Shown here in pieces: positions 1-9,253 of a stretch of 64,000 bases of DNA (position 1 is its first letter; each line of letters starts with the position of its first letter). Made by a program: the position numbers and the translations under genes. Location: the NCBI RefSeq assembly GCF_000762875.2, contig NZ_JRMP02000002.1:124001-188000 (forward strand), written 5' to 3'. The DNA is from Helicobacter saguini. Lineage in GTDB: Bacteria; Campylobacterota; Campylobacteria; Campylobacterales; Helicobacteraceae. A model generated the notes under the pieces. That model was not told where the DNA came from and did no database searches. It was given only the letters and a program-made list of their open reading frames with translations.

Positions 1-1
1 A

Positions 2-556
2 GTCACAATCACAAATGCCCTATTAAATATCATAGTCAATAAAACCCTAAGTCAAACGCAAGATTTAGAAAACGAATTAGTCGCGATATACACCGCAAAT
101 GTGCAAGTGTTTGAAAGCTTTATAGAATCTAGCAATAGTTTGCAACAAAATATTGACTTAGTAAAATTGCAAATGAATGGCATTGTGAAAAAAAATATTA
201 TAAGTCAAATTAGTATTAGCAATAATGAATGTTTAAAGATTCTAAAATTAGGAAAAGGAGAATTTAAAGGTAAAAAAATGCAAGATTTTGTAACTTTTGT
301 CCTAATAGATTCTATAAAAGAATGCCAAAATATTTTGCAGCAAAATATGCAATCTTTAAGCAACAATATAAAAGAAAATATAGAATCTAATCTAAAAATA
401 CAAGAAATTCGCTTGAAAGAGAGCAGCGACTTTTTAACACAAATGATAGATTCAAAAGATACATTGCAAAAACACACCGCCCAAATCAATCTAAACGAAC
501 GCATTTTTATAGAATCTAGCGCGTTATACAACATAAATTCCACACAGACAAACTAA
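2..556 (+). CDS. C-terminal part of an unrecognised coiled-coil protein (5' end outside window)
   Basis: The frame is open from the first bases of the window to the TAA at 554-556, so this is the last ~184 residues of a longer protein. A GTG at 101 is in frame, but nothing marks it as the start. The product is rich in Gln, Asn, Lys and Ile with helical heptad-like stretches and no hydrophobic segment, so it is probably a soluble coiled coil. Several IES/DSK tripeptides come from the AGAATCT/AGATTCT motif. I do not recognise the family; a faint resemblance to the C-terminal helices of TelA-type proteins is too weak to name it. It converges on tyrS. Confidence 0.6.
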   Translation, partial: VTITNALLNIIVNKTLSQTQDLENELVAIYTANVQVFESFIESSNSLQQNIDLVKLQMNGIVKKNIISQISISNNECLKILKLGKGEFKGKKMQDFVTFVLIDSIKECQNILQQNMQSLSNNIKENIESNLKIQEIRLKESSDFLTQMIDSKDTLQKHTAQINLNERIFIESSALYNINSTQTN

Positions 557-600
557 GAAAGATACCAAATATTTAAAATCTAGATTCTAAATTTGATAAT

Positions 601-690
601 TTCATAGAATCTTATGTTTTTAGATTCTATATTTTTAGATTCTATAAATTCTTTTAGAATCTAATAGAATCTTATTAAGCCTAGATTCTA
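601..690. repeat. Intergenic cluster of six AGAWTCT motifs
   Basis: Six perfect AGATTCT or AGAATCT heptamers lie within 90 bp between the unrecognised coiled-coil gene and the convergent tyrS. Most carry flanking T and A (TAGATTCTA or TAGAATCTA). There is no coding potential here, so the motif is not maintained only as a peptide-coding unit. Confidence 0.85.
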
Positions 691-703
691 AGATTCCATA
701 GAA

Positions 704-1939
704 TCAAATAATTATCCTAGCAAATTTCCTTTTGCCTAGCTTTATAATATACTCGCCTTTTTGGCTAAATTTATAATTTTCATCTAAGATTTTCTCATTA
801 TTAATGCTTAGCGCGCCCGCTTTTATATCACGCCTTGCCTGTGAAGTCGATGGCGTGAGTTTAGATTCTAACAACGCCTTGCAAATCCACTCACCAAGCT
901 CAAAATGAAAAGTTGGAATATCATTTGGAATCTCTTTTTTGCTAAAGACATTATTAAAATGCTCCTGTGCGGCGTGTGCGGCGTTTAAATCGTGCAGACT
1001 ACTCACAATATCCAAAGCCAAAATCTCCTTTGCCTTTTTTGGATGCAACGCCCCGCTTTCCACATCACGCCGCATAGATTCTATCTCTTTTAAACTCTTG
1101 CTTGAGATTAGCTCAAAATACCGCCACATAAGGCTATCATCAATGCTTAAGACTTTGCCATACATATCATTCGCGTTATCAGTCAAACCGATATAGTTAT
1201 TCAGGCTCTTACTCATTTTATTTACGCCATCTAGCCCTTCTAAAAGCGGCATAGTCATCACACTTTGCTCCTTGCCACACTCATAGCTCCGCTGCAGTGC
1301 GCGACCAACTAGCAGATTAAACTTCTGGTCATTGCCCCCTAGCTCAATATCGCAATTAAGCGCGACAGAATCATAGCCCTGCAGCAGCGGATACATAAAT
1401 TCCACAATGGAAATGGGCGAATTTTCCTTGAAACGTTTCGTAAAATCATCTCGCTCCATCATCCGCGCAACGGAGTAAAAGCTAGTAAGCCGCAGCATAT
1501 CCACGCTATTTAGCTTGCCAAGCCACTCTTTATTAAAGCAAATATCGGTGTTTTTAGGGTCTAGAATCTTAAAAACCTGCTCTTTGTAAGTTTCCGCATT
1601 TTTCTCAACTTCTTCAAATGTAAGGGCTTTTCGCGTTTGGCTCTTGCCTGATGGGTCGCCGATTGTCGCGGTAAAATCGCCGATTAAAAACTTTATAACC
1701 CCGCCATATTTTTGAAAAGTCGCTAGTTTTCTAAGCAAAACCGAATGCCCTAAGTGCAAGTCAGGCGCGGTTGGGTCAAAGCCCGCTTTTACTATAAAAG
1801 TTTTGCCATTTGTGTAGAATCTAGTCACAAGAGATTGTATGTATTCCGCCCCGATAAACTCGACACAGCCGCGATTTATCTCGCTCATTGCTTCATTTAC
1901 TAACTCTTGCACCTGCGGAGAAATTTCTTGCTTTTCCAT
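704..1939 (-). CDS. tyrS: Tyrosyl-tRNA synthetase
   Basis: Class I aminoacyl-tRNA synthetase that charges tRNA-Tyr in the cytoplasm. The Rossmann catalytic domain carries the HIGH-type signature HLGH (residues 62-65) and KMSKS (241-245). The last ~65 residues form an S4 RNA-binding domain. The length, 411 aa, is normal for the bacterial long form. The frame stays open upstream to 2029, but that extension overlaps the 3' end of the neighbouring outer-membrane gene. The ATG at 1937-1939 has an AAAGGAT ribosome-binding site at proper spacing, so I place the start there. It is transcribed in the same direction as the outer-membrane gene upstream, with 73 bp between them. Confidence 0.97.
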   Translation of the reverse strand: MEKQEISPQVQELVNEAMSEINRGCVEFIGAEYIQSLVTRFYTNGKTFIVKAGFDPTAPDLHLGHSVLLRKLATFQKYGGVIKFLIGDFTATIGDPSGKSQTRKALTFEEVEKNAETYKEQVFKILDPKNTDICFNKEWLGKLNSVDMLRLTSFYSVARMMERDDFTKRFKENSPISIVEFMYPLLQGYDSVALNCDIELGGNDQKFNLLVGRALQRSYECGKEQSVMTMPLLEGLDGVNKMSKSLNNYIGLTDNANDMYGKVLSIDDSLMWRYFELISSKSLKEIESMRRDVESGALHPKKAKEILALDIVSSLHDLNAAHAAQEHFNNVFSKKEIPNDIPTFHFELGEWICKALLESKLTPSTSQARRDIKAGALSINNEKILDENYKFSQKGEYIIKLGKRKFARIII

Positions 1940-2012
1940 TTGACTTATCCTTTTAAAATTTGTAATTATAGAATCTTTGTTTGAATTTGTAAAATATTTG
2001 AAAAATATTACA

Positions 2013-3344
2013 TTATTTGTGTATTTCATGTAAAAGATTGTTTACTTTCTTGAATCTATAAACTAGTATTGCCTGAAAGCCATATCCACCACTTTTTGCA
2101 TTTGCGTTGGAGTTAAACGGAATAAAATTATCACTTAGATTCTCAAAGGTTGCCATATAAAAATGATAATACATAAAATATGTTCCAAGGCTAAAACGTG
2201 TAAGATTTATCTCTAAACCCACCTTACTACCAACTCCAAAAAAAGTTAAAATATCACGACTGGTAGTTGGACCAAATGCCTTATTTTCAATTATCTCAGT
2301 AATTTTTTTGCTATCAAAACTAAAGCCCAAAGTGGCTCCAGCTTTCAAAGCAACACCACTAAATGAATTAAAAGGAAAATAATAGCCAAAGAGCTGGTCA
2401 GCGGATATTAGGATGTCTTGGTCACTTTTGATAAGATTATAACTAAGATTTAGTCGCGTATCAGTCAAAAGATGAATGTTACGACCTACAAACTGGTAGC
2501 CCCAAGTAAGTCCTATGTTTTGTAAATTTATATTTGTTGAAAAAGTTTGTGTCTGTGGTGGCGTAGCAGTATTTTGAGCTAGCCAAGCAACTTTTAAGCC
2601 TAGCATTTCGTAATTTATTCCCAAACTTATCGTGCTACCTAAAATGCCAAAATCTCGTTTCAATCTTACTTCTTGTATATTTTTCCCACTTGTGATATGT
2701 GCTTTATTCTTCTCGGCTTTTTTTATTAGTTTTTCTTGTTTTTTTAAAGCATTAAGTTGCTCTTTTTCTATTCTTTTTTGCTCTTTGCTACTTAACTCTT
2801 TTGGTATAATTTTAGAATCTGTCCTTAAATCCTGTGTGTTTTGGCTCTTAGATTCCATATTTTTAGAATCTTTAGTATACGGATATTGCTCTTGTAATTT
2901 AGATTCTATAAATCCTCTGTTTTCTTGTGAATCTTTATGTGATTCCACTTGTTTGTTTTTCTGTATACTTTCTTCCAATATATCTTTAGTATCACTAGAT
3001 TGCACAGAATTTTGCTGAGTGATTTGTGGTTTAGATTCCATGTTTTCTGGATTTTTTTCTACAATATTACTATTTTTAGAATCTTTTTTTATAAAATCTA
3101 GACTAGATTGCGAATTATTTTTTGAAATGTTATTATTTTCAGCTCTTAAAATATCAACTTTTGCATTTTCTTGTTCCCACAAATTCACATTTTCTTGTAT
3201 GTTATATTCAATACTATTTTTTTTTATTTCTCTATAATTCTTTGGATTTTCATTAAATTTTATCATTTCATCAGCATTCAATTTAGATTCTAAAAAGTAA
3301 AAAAACAAGAAAATAAGAACTAGATTTTTTGTATTATAAGTCAT
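2013..3344 (-). CDS. Putative outer-membrane beta-barrel protein with repeat-rich N-terminal linker
   Basis: 443 residues. A hydrophobic N-terminus (about residues 8-24, LVLIFLFFYFLESKLNADE) looks like a Sec signal peptide. Residues ~30-215 are a charged, Lys/Ser/Asn-rich region with many DSKN/MESK units encoded by the AGAWTCT motif. Residues ~225-440 alternate aromatic and polar residues and end in a strand like those of Helicobacter outer-membrane proteins (QAILVYRF, then a short tail). Localisation is therefore inferred as outer membrane with a periplasmic linker; the function is unknown. The linker is much longer than a barrel protein needs and looks repeat-expanded. Confidence 0.7.
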   Translation of the reverse strand: MTYNTKNLVLIFLFFYFLESKLNADEMIKFNENPKNYREIKKNSIEYNIQENVNLWEQENAKVDILRAENNNISKNNSQSSLDFIKKDSKNSNIVEKNPENMESKPQITQQNSVQSSDTKDILEESIQKNKQVESHKDSQENRGFIESKLQEQYPYTKDSKNMESKSQNTQDLRTDSKIIPKELSSKEQKRIEKEQLNALKKQEKLIKKAEKNKAHITSGKNIQEVRLKRDFGILGSTISLGINYEMLGLKVAWLAQNTATPPQTQTFSTNINLQNIGLTWGYQFVGRNIHLLTDTRLNLSYNLIKSDQDILISADQLFGYYFPFNSFSGVALKAGATLGFSFDSKKITEIIENKAFGPTTSRDILTFFGVGSKVGLEINLTRFSLGTYFMYYHFYMATFENLSDNFIPFNSNANAKSGGYGFQAILVYRFKKVNNLLHEIHK

Positions 3345-3455
3345 TTTTTTGCCTTGTCATTAATATTTTAAAACAAAATTTTACTTAAAATATTTTAAAA
3401 GATTAAAAACATATTATGATGTATTTGATAATTAACAATTTTAAATAGTAATATT

Positions 3456-4664
3456 TTACTCATATCTCAACGCCTCGATAGGGTCAAGACGTGAAGCACG
3501 CCTTGCGGGCAAATACCCAAAAATCACGCCCACAATAGCCGAAAAGCCAAACGCCCCAAGTGCCACCCACACATCAAAAACGAAAGGAATATCCATATAA
3601 TGCGCCGCAATAAGCGAGATAAAAAACGCCAGCACGATGCCAATAATGCCGCCAATCGCACTCACCACGACAGATTCTATCAAAAACTGCAGCAGCACAT
3701 CGCTCTCTAACGCGCCAATGGCTAGCCGCGTGCCGATTTCTCGCGTCCTTTCAGTGACTGAAACAAGCATAATATTCATAATGCCAATGCCGCCCACCAC
3801 GAGACTCACGCCCGCTGTAGCACTAAGGAAAATCGTTAGAATCTTAGTCGTGGAAGTAAGCCGCTCCTCGATTTCTTTGGTGTCCATGATGTCGAAAGTA
3901 TCGCTCTGCCCGGGCTTTATATTGCGATAATCACGCAAAATCTCCTTAATTTTAGCCACTGCCACGCTAGAATCTACGCCATCTTTGAGCGAAATCATCA
4001 CACGATTAATATTAAAAATGCTAGTAGTTCCTGAAATATCTCTTAAAAAAGTCTTAAATGGCATTACCACCATATCATCTTGGTCATTGCCGCCACCGCC
4101 CTGTCCTTTGGGCTTTAGCACACCTATCACCTCACACATCGACTTGCCAACTCTTATTTTTGCTCCAAGTGGATTCTCATTTTTAAACAAAGCTGAACGC
4201 ACAGATTGCCCCAAAATGCAAACATTTTTACTTGCCTCATCACTTGCAAACTCCCTACCCAACGCCATTTCCCAGCCACCAACGCTAAAAAAATCATTTG
4301 TCACGCCATTAATTGTCGTCTGCGTATTTGCGCCGCTATACTGCACGGTAGCGCTCGAACTTGCCACAGGCGCGATTTTTTGGGCGTATTGTAGGCGTTG
4401 GCGAAGCGTTTCGACCTCTTGTTGTGTGAATTTTTTACTCATCGAGCCACCGCCTGTATTAAAGCCACGCGCGGGGAAAACCATCACTAGATTGCTGCCT
4501 AGACTTGCGATTTGCGCGCGCACCTTTTGTGTCGTGCCATTGCCTAAAGCAAGCATGATTATCACAGAGCCTACCCCGATAATTATGCCAAGCATTGTCA
4601 AAAATGCCCTTAAATAATTCCTAGAAATCTGGCGAAATGCAAGCATTATGGCGTTTAAAATCAT
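3456..4664 (-). CDS. macB: MacB/FtsX-type ABC transporter permease without its own ATPase domain
   Basis: 402-aa inner-membrane permease. It has one N-terminal membrane helix (AFLTMLGIIIGVGSVIIMLA), a ~220-residue periplasmic domain of the MacB_PCD type (Gly/Ser-rich turn then SKKFTQQEV), and three C-terminal helices with the conserved SVTERTREIGTRLAIGA segment that couples to an ATPase, ending PARRASRLDPIEALRYE. The family moves substrates such as macrolides, peptides or lipoproteins outward from the periplasm with MacA and an ATPase. The canonical MacB N-terminal nucleotide-binding domain is absent and no ATPase or MacA gene is adjacent, so the partner must be encoded elsewhere. An AGAGGTAG ribosome-binding site precedes the ATG. 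It is divergent from mqnP across 280 bp. Confidence 0.9.
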   Translation of the reverse strand: MILNAIMLAFRQISRNYLRAFLTMLGIIIGVGSVIIMLALGNGTTQKVRAQIASLGSNLVMVFPARGFNTGGGSMSKKFTQQEVETLRQRLQYAQKIAPVASSSATVQYSGANTQTTINGVTNDFFSVGGWEMALGREFASDEASKNVCILGQSVRSALFKNENPLGAKIRVGKSMCEVIGVLKPKGQGGGGNDQDDMVVMPFKTFLRDISGTTSIFNINRVMISLKDGVDSSVAVAKIKEILRDYRNIKPGQSDTFDIMDTKEIEERLTSTTKILTIFLSATAGVSLVVGGIGIMNIMLVSVTERTREIGTRLAIGALESDVLLQFLIESVVVSAIGGIIGIVLAFFISLIAAHYMDIPFVFDVWVALGAFGFSAIVGVIFGYLPARRASRLDPIEALRYE

Positions 4665-4944
4665 TATCTACCTCTTAGTTTTGTGCAAATTTTACCAAAA
4701 ATTATGTGTATTTCATTTAACTACAAAAATAGTACATTATAGTTGGTTCCTTTAGATTCTGTAATTTATGTAAGTAAAATTACAAAACACTTGATTTTTA
4801 AGCAAATTTAAGTTATAGTTAAGGTTTCAAAATACCTTTTTTATTTGCAGTTTTATTTTATAGAATCTAGGGCAGAATTTAGGGCGTTTTCAGGCGTTAT
4901 TAAGGTTAGTTTAACATTAAAAGGGTTAAAAATAGGGCGTTTTT

Positions 4945-5844
4945 ATGGCGAGTTTCACATTAAATTTAGAATCTTTTAAGCAAAAAATGAAAGTTTTTAG
5001 CGAGTTGGTGATGTTTAATCACACGATATTTAGCGCGAGTTTCATTTTGATTGCCATGATTGTGTCATCTGTGCAGGTTAATAATACCGCGTTTTTTGGG
5101 TTTAAAACGCTTATTTTGTGTGCTATTTCGCTAATTACTGCGCGAAATTTTGCTATGGGCTTTAATCGCCTGTGTGACAGGGACATCGATTCTGATAATG
5201 AGCGGACAAAAAATCGCCCAAGTGTCGATGGACGCGTCTCGCCCCCCACTCTTACCGCCTTTTGCGTGATAAATGCCGCTGCGTTCGTGCTTACGAGCTA
5301 TTTTATCAATGATTTGGCGTTTTATTTAAGTGTGCCTTTCCTTGTGATTCTAGGCGTTTATAGCTTTATGAAACGCTTTTCTTACCTTGCACACGTGGTT
5401 TTAGGCGTCTCGCTTGGACTAACCCCTATTGCGGGCGATATTGCGGTGAGCGGCACGCTACATTTATGGTGCATTTTTCTTAGTATAGGCGTGCTTTTTT
5501 GGGTGGCTGGATTTGATATTCTTTACTCGCTGCAGGATATTAATTATGACAAGGAGCATAATTTATATTCCATTCCTGTGCGTTTTGGCGTGGAAAATTC
5601 GCTGCATATTTCGCGTATTTTTCATATTTTTGCGGTGTTTTTTTGGGCGTTATTTTTGAGATTTTCGCCAACGCATAATCTTGCTATTATAGGGCTTATC
5701 GTGTCCGCAGGAATGCTAGTTTATGAGCATTATTTGGTCTCACGTGATTTTAAAAATATTCCTAGGGCATTTTTTACTACGAATGGATATTTGGGTTTTG
5801 TATTTTTAGCATTTATAATTTTTGATAGTATTTTAAGGTATTAG
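4945..5844 (+). CDS. mqnP: UbiA-family polyprenyltransferase, probably MqnP of the futalosine menaquinone pathway
   Basis: Integral-membrane aromatic prenyltransferase of 299 aa with about eight membrane helices. Both Asp-rich Mg-diphosphate motifs are visible: NRLCDRDID near residue 73 and DINYDKEHN near residue 200. Campylobacterota make menaquinone by the futalosine route and lack ubiquinone, so this member is more likely MqnP than UbiA (inference from family knowledge). It heads a same-strand run with the two small genes that follow (2- and 8-bp gaps). The ATG at 4945 has a poor ribosome-binding site; an internal ATG at 4987 (MKVFSELVMFNH) is an alternative start. Confidence 0.9.
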   Translation: MASFTLNLESFKQKMKVFSELVMFNHTIFSASFILIAMIVSSVQVNNTAFFGFKTLILCAISLITARNFAMGFNRLCDRDIDSDNERTKNRPSVDGRVSPPTLTAFCVINAAAFVLTSYFINDLAFYLSVPFLVILGVYSFMKRFSYLAHVVLGVSLGLTPIAGDIAVSGTLHLWCIFLSIGVLFWVAGFDILYSLQDINYDKEHNLYSIPVRFGVENSLHISRIFHIFAVFFWALFLRFSPTHNLAIIGLIVSAGMLVYEHYLVSRDFKNIPRAFFTTNGYLGFVFLAFIIFDSILRY

Positions 5845-5846
5845 TT

Positions 5847-6515
5847 ATGGATTTTGAAACTCGCTTAGTAGATTCTATATTAGAAATAGAATTTCAGGAA
5901 TTAGATGACAGCATTCAGCTTAAAGCCCTGCAGGAGTATAATGAGCTAACGCAGCTGCATAATAATTCCATTGAAAAGTGGCTGCATTCCTTGCATGCAA
6001 AAAGTGGCGAGTGCAAGTGTGGCGCGAGTAATGTGATAATCGGTGAAATGCTCGTGCATATCTTTAAAAAGTTAGAGCATATTGAGAATCTAATAAGTGG
6101 CGATAATGCGGATAAATATATCCCTTTGAAATATAAAACGCACACAAGTAGGCTAGGGCATGGGATAATTATTTTAGGAGATTCTAAAAAATTAGATTCT
6201 ATAGAATCTAAGTCGCAAGATTCTAATATATCGCATGAAGATTCTATAGAATCTAGTTTGCAAAATCCTAATTTAGATTCTAAAAAATTAGAAAATATAG
6301 AATCTAATATAAAATTAAAAAAAGAAGCCGCATATTATGCACGATTAAACTTGCCCATTTTCCCTGTTAGATGTATCCCACTTTTTTGCATCGCAAGGGA
6401 AGAAAATGTGCTAGAAATAAGCAAAATAGGCGAACGCGACTTAAAAGACTATGACGCATTTATCGTAGGAGTCGAACGCGAAATGCTAAAAGCACGAAAG
6501 CAACAAAAATTATAA
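5847..6515 (+). CDS. Conserved hypothetical protein, repeat-interrupted
   Basis: 222 residues, soluble. The N-terminal half (1-110) is mostly helical and holds a CKCG pair (SGECKCGAS, about 52-60). Residues ~112-155 are a linker built from DSK/IESK units encoded by AGAWTCT motifs, including two palindromic AGATTCTATAGAATCT dimers. A compact C-terminal segment follows (YARLNLPIFPVRCIPLFCIA). It starts 2 bp after mqnP and is probably co-transcribed. I believe H. pylori has an uncharacterised gene in the same position next to its ubiA-like gene, but I cannot name a function. Confidence 0.75.
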   Translation: MDFETRLVDSILEIEFQELDDSIQLKALQEYNELTQLHNNSIEKWLHSLHAKSGECKCGASNVIIGEMLVHIFKKLEHIENLISGDNADKYIPLKYKTHTSRLGHGIIILGDSKKLDSIESKSQDSNISHEDSIESSLQNPNLDSKKLENIESNIKLKKEAAYYARLNLPIFPVRCIPLFCIAREENVLEISKIGERDLKDYDAFIVGVEREMLKARKQQKL

Positions 6516-6523
6516 GGAAAAAT

Positions 6524-7060
6524 ATGAATGATACGATGTTAAATATGCTAAATATCAGCTATGAAATGATGAGCGTGATTGTCGCGGGGCTTTTTATACT
6601 AATCATTATCATTATCCTACTTTATATGAGTATGAAAGAGAAGGATACAGCGCGCAAAATCGCCCAGCTAGAGCATAGTATCGAGGATGTGAATAAGGAG
6701 ATTTACAAGATTCAAAAGTGGATTACCGATAATGATAAAAAGCCCAAAGATAGCGGTGTAAAGCAAGATAGAGAGCTGCTGCGTGGGATTGAAGAGGCTA
6801 AGGCGGATATAATTTCGTTGCAACATGGACTGCAAAGCGATAGGGAATATTTTGAGGATAAGATTCTAGTTTTAGAGGAGCGTTTGCGTAGTTTGGGGCA
6901 TTTTAATACGCCTTCACAGCAGCGAAATGAAAAGCAGATTCTAGAATTATTCCAAAATGGCTACACCACTGATGCGATTGCAAAGGAGCTACGCATTACA
7001 AAGAGCGAAGTGGAATTTACGCTAAAATTATCAGAGCTAGATAAGGTGAAATCGCGATGA
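6524..7060 (+). CDS. Membrane-anchored coiled-coil protein with C-terminal helix-turn-helix
   Basis: 178 residues. One strong N-terminal membrane helix (about 15-35, VIVAGLFILIIIIILLYM) is followed by a long coiled coil (40-135). A short C-terminal helix-turn-helix (NGYTTDAIAKELRITKSEV) resembles sigma-like or DUF6115-type modules found in similar Campylobacterota proteins. An AAGGA ribosome-binding site sits 8 bp after the previous stop. The architecture suggests a membrane-tethered structural or regulatory protein; no enzymatic motif is visible. The stop overlaps an ATG (ATGA) opening a 19-codon frame that I do not annotate. Confidence 0.75.
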   Translation: MNDTMLNMLNISYEMMSVIVAGLFILIIIIILLYMSMKEKDTARKIAQLEHSIEDVNKEIYKIQKWITDNDKKPKDSGVKQDRELLRGIEEAKADIISLQHGLQSDREYFEDKILVLEERLRSLGHFNTPSQQRNEKQILELFQNGYTTDAIAKELRITKSEVEFTLKLSELDKVKSR

Positions 7061-7161
7061 GAAAGTTAGATAAATTGAAAGTTAGATTCTATAAAATACA
7101 AAATTTCATAATTTAGATTCTAAAAAAATTACAGAATCTATAATATTTTAAAGGACAAAAT

Positions 7162-7842
7162 ATGCAAATACAAGAAAATACGCAAGAAAATAACACACAA
7201 ACCCAAACACCCAAAAAAGAAAAAACAATGACGGATAAGACGCTATATATCTCTGCTTTTGCGTTCGCCTTTATCATTATCGCGTCAAATTATCTAGTCG
7301 GCTTTAGAATCTTTGACGCACAAGTTGATTTAAGCCAGGCGAGTAACACGCTAACCTACCTTGCGATGGACATTTACAGCCACATTACTTATGGCGCGAT
7401 TAGCTATCCTATTTCGTTTTTGCTAATGGATATTTTGAGTGAGAAATTTAATCGTAAAGATGTTTTGAAAGCCCTGCGTATCGGGCTTTTGCTTGCTTTC
7501 CTTCCTTCCATTATTATCGCGCCAAATCCTTATATTGCCGTAGCTTCCGTGTGTGCGTTTTTTACTTCTCAGTTCCTTGATGTGATTGTATTTTTTAAGC
7601 TGAAACAAAAATATCCGCGACTTTGGTGGCTTCGAAATGGCGTAAATAGCGGCATTTGTCAATTTGTCGATACATTCATATTTTTCCATGTCGCATTCGT
7701 GCTGGTGCTGCCTTACCACGATGTTTTTATGATGTTTTTGGCGGATTTAATCATCAAATTATCGCTAAATTTATTCAATATGCCCATTTTCTATCTTGTC
7801 GCTATAAAAACTTATAATAAATTGAACTTTTTTAAACGATAG
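7162..7842 (+). CDS. Queuosine precursor transporter, VUT family (YhhQ-like)
   Basis: 226-aa multi-span membrane protein with about six helices. The VUT/YhhQ family imports queuosine precursors such as preQ0 or preQ1. Supporting features are the conserved SNYLVGF in helix 1, SYPISFLLMDILSEKFNRK in the first cytosolic loop, and a long amphipathic region before the last helices. The first ~22 residues are Gln/Asn/Thr-rich and not part of the core. I keep the ATG at 7162 because AAAGGACA precedes it; MTDKTLY at 7228 would give the compact family form. It is followed after 10 bp by bpt. Confidence 0.85.
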   Translation: MQIQENTQENNTQTQTPKKEKTMTDKTLYISAFAFAFIIIASNYLVGFRIFDAQVDLSQASNTLTYLAMDIYSHITYGAISYPISFLLMDILSEKFNRKDVLKALRIGLLLAFLPSIIIAPNPYIAVASVCAFFTSQFLDVIVFFKLKQKYPRLWWLRNGVNSGICQFVDTFIFFHVAFVLVLPYHDVFMMFLADLIIKLSLNLFNMPIFYLVAIKTYNKLNFFKR

Positions 7843-7852
7843 GTTATAAAAA

Positions 7853-8575
7853 ATGGAATTTTTTGATTTCTTAAGTGAAGTTCATCCTTGCTCATATTAT
7901 GAAAATCGCGCAAGTCAATTTCGCTATTTAGGCATAAAAGATTGCACGCCCTACTTTTATGCTGGGCTACTTGAGCGTGGCTATCGGCGTTTTGGCGAGT
8001 ATTATTTTGTGCCGCGATGCCCTAGCTGCAGGGATTGCGTAACGATTCGTCAGCTTGTGCAAGAGTTTGAGATTAGCAAAAATATGCGGCAGGTTTTAAA
8101 AAAAAATGTTGAGACTTTTACGCAGATTCGCCGTCCTTTGACAAATGAAGCAAGGGTTAGTTTGTATGTGAAATATCACAATAAAATGACGGATAAAAAG
8201 GGCTGGAGTGTCAATAATATCGACATTGCGCGCTATACAAATTCCTTTGTGGCAGGCAGCGAGGTCTTTGGCTATGAGATGTGTATGTATCGCGATGGCG
8301 GCTTAATCGGCGTGAGTTACTTTGACATCGTGCAAGATAGCCTTAGTGCGAATTATTTTTTTTACGACCATAGTTATGAAAAATATAGCTTAGGCACACT
8401 AAATATTCTATTATTGCTAAATTTATCAAGGAAACTAGGCTTAAAATATTTCTACCCAGGCTACTGGATAAAAAATCATAAATCAATGGGCTATAAATAT
8501 CGCTTTCGCCCTTTTGAAGCCCTTTTGAATGACGCTGATTTATTTGATAGAACCTTTTGGAAAAGGTATGATTGA
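7853..8575 (+). CDS. bpt: Aspartate/glutamate leucyltransferase (Bpt, ATE1 family)
   Basis: Transfers leucine from Leu-tRNA to N-terminal Asp or Glu of proteins in the bacterial N-degron pathway, feeding ClpS/ClpAP. At 240 aa it matches the family. The conserved N-terminal CSYYENRASQFRY and RCPSCRDCVTIR cysteine cluster and the C-terminal YFYPGYWIKNHKSMGYKY block of the ATE_C acyltransferase fold are all present. The GAT here is followed by a normal stop with no insertion. It lies 10 bp after the transporter gene, so the two are likely co-transcribed. The leucyl rather than arginyl specificity is inferred from bacterial members, not read from the sequence. Confidence 0.92.
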   Translation: MEFFDFLSEVHPCSYYENRASQFRYLGIKDCTPYFYAGLLERGYRRFGEYYFVPRCPSCRDCVTIRQLVQEFEISKNMRQVLKKNVETFTQIRRPLTNEARVSLYVKYHNKMTDKKGWSVNNIDIARYTNSFVAGSEVFGYEMCMYRDGGLIGVSYFDIVQDSLSANYFFYDHSYEKYSLGTLNILLLLNLSRKLGLKYFYPGYWIKNHKSMGYKYRFRPFEALLNDADLFDRTFWKRYD

Positions 8576-8617
8576 AATTATAGAATCTAGAATTTTATAA
8601 ACATTTAAAGGACAAAT

Positions 8618-9220
8618 ATGCTTAAATATCTTTTGATTTTACTTACTTTTTTGGGCGTTGTAAGTGCGGAAAATTACGCTAAATACGCAGATATGATTAG
8701 TAAAAGAGAGAGCTTTTTTACAGAGGCATTCGCACAAACTTATGACACCACAAAGATAAATTTAGATTCTAAAAGCGGGTTAGAATTTATTGATTTTTGT
8801 AGCTTTCCACCTGATAGAAGCCTTGTTTTTGGTCCTTTGCAAAATGGGCGATTTCACGGACAAAAAGTAGGTGATTTGCCATTTACTTGCAATAATAATA
8901 GTGGTAGCAAAAAGATTTTTATTAAAAATGCGAATATAACGCAGAGCTATCACATTATTAGGGCGAATTTCTCGCAGTTTTTGCTAAGTGAAAATATGCC
9001 ACAGAAAACTTCTAGCGAGACTTTTAATATAAATGGAAAACAAAATACCTTACACTATATTTTTCAAAATTTTGATACCAAAAAGCAGGAATATATTGTG
9101 AATGAGAGGGCAAATGATAGATTTTGGATTATTTATAGTGGTGGAATTTCTCGCTATGTGCTTATTTTTACGCAAAAAGGTAGCAACACAGAAGTTATTA
9201 TGCAGTATTTGAATTTGTAA
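8618..9220 (+). CDS. Secreted hypothetical protein
   Basis: 200 residues with a clear Sec signal peptide (MLKYLLILLTFLGVVSAEN, cleavage probably after VSA). The mature part has two cysteines (DFCSFPP and FTCNN) that could form a periplasmic disulfide, and otherwise mixed beta-type sequence. An AAAGGAC ribosome-binding site supports the ATG. I do not recognise the family. It follows bpt by 42 bp and converges on pseI. Confidence 0.7.
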   Translation: MLKYLLILLTFLGVVSAENYAKYADMISKRESFFTEAFAQTYDTTKINLDSKSGLEFIDFCSFPPDRSLVFGPLQNGRFHGQKVGDLPFTCNNNSGSKKIFIKNANITQSYHIIRANFSQFLLSENMPQKTSSETFNINGKQNTLHYIFQNFDTKKQEYIVNERANDRFWIIYSGGISRYVLIFTQKGSNTEVIMQYLNL

Positions 9221-9253
9221 GATATTACAAATTTTAAGATAAAAGTTTATTGT

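Noticed and set aside
1940-2029. N-terminal extension of tyrS
   Set aside because: It overlaps the upstream outer-membrane gene and has no ribosome-binding site, whereas the ATG at 1939 does.
3985-4617. 210-codon plus-strand frame antisense to the MacB-like permease
   Set aside because: Shadow of a GC-richer coding strand; no start signal and no recognisable domain.
7057-7116. 19-codon frame starting in the ATGA at the end of the coiled-coil gene
   Set aside because: Too short, and composed largely of motif sequence read as RFY; no independent support.
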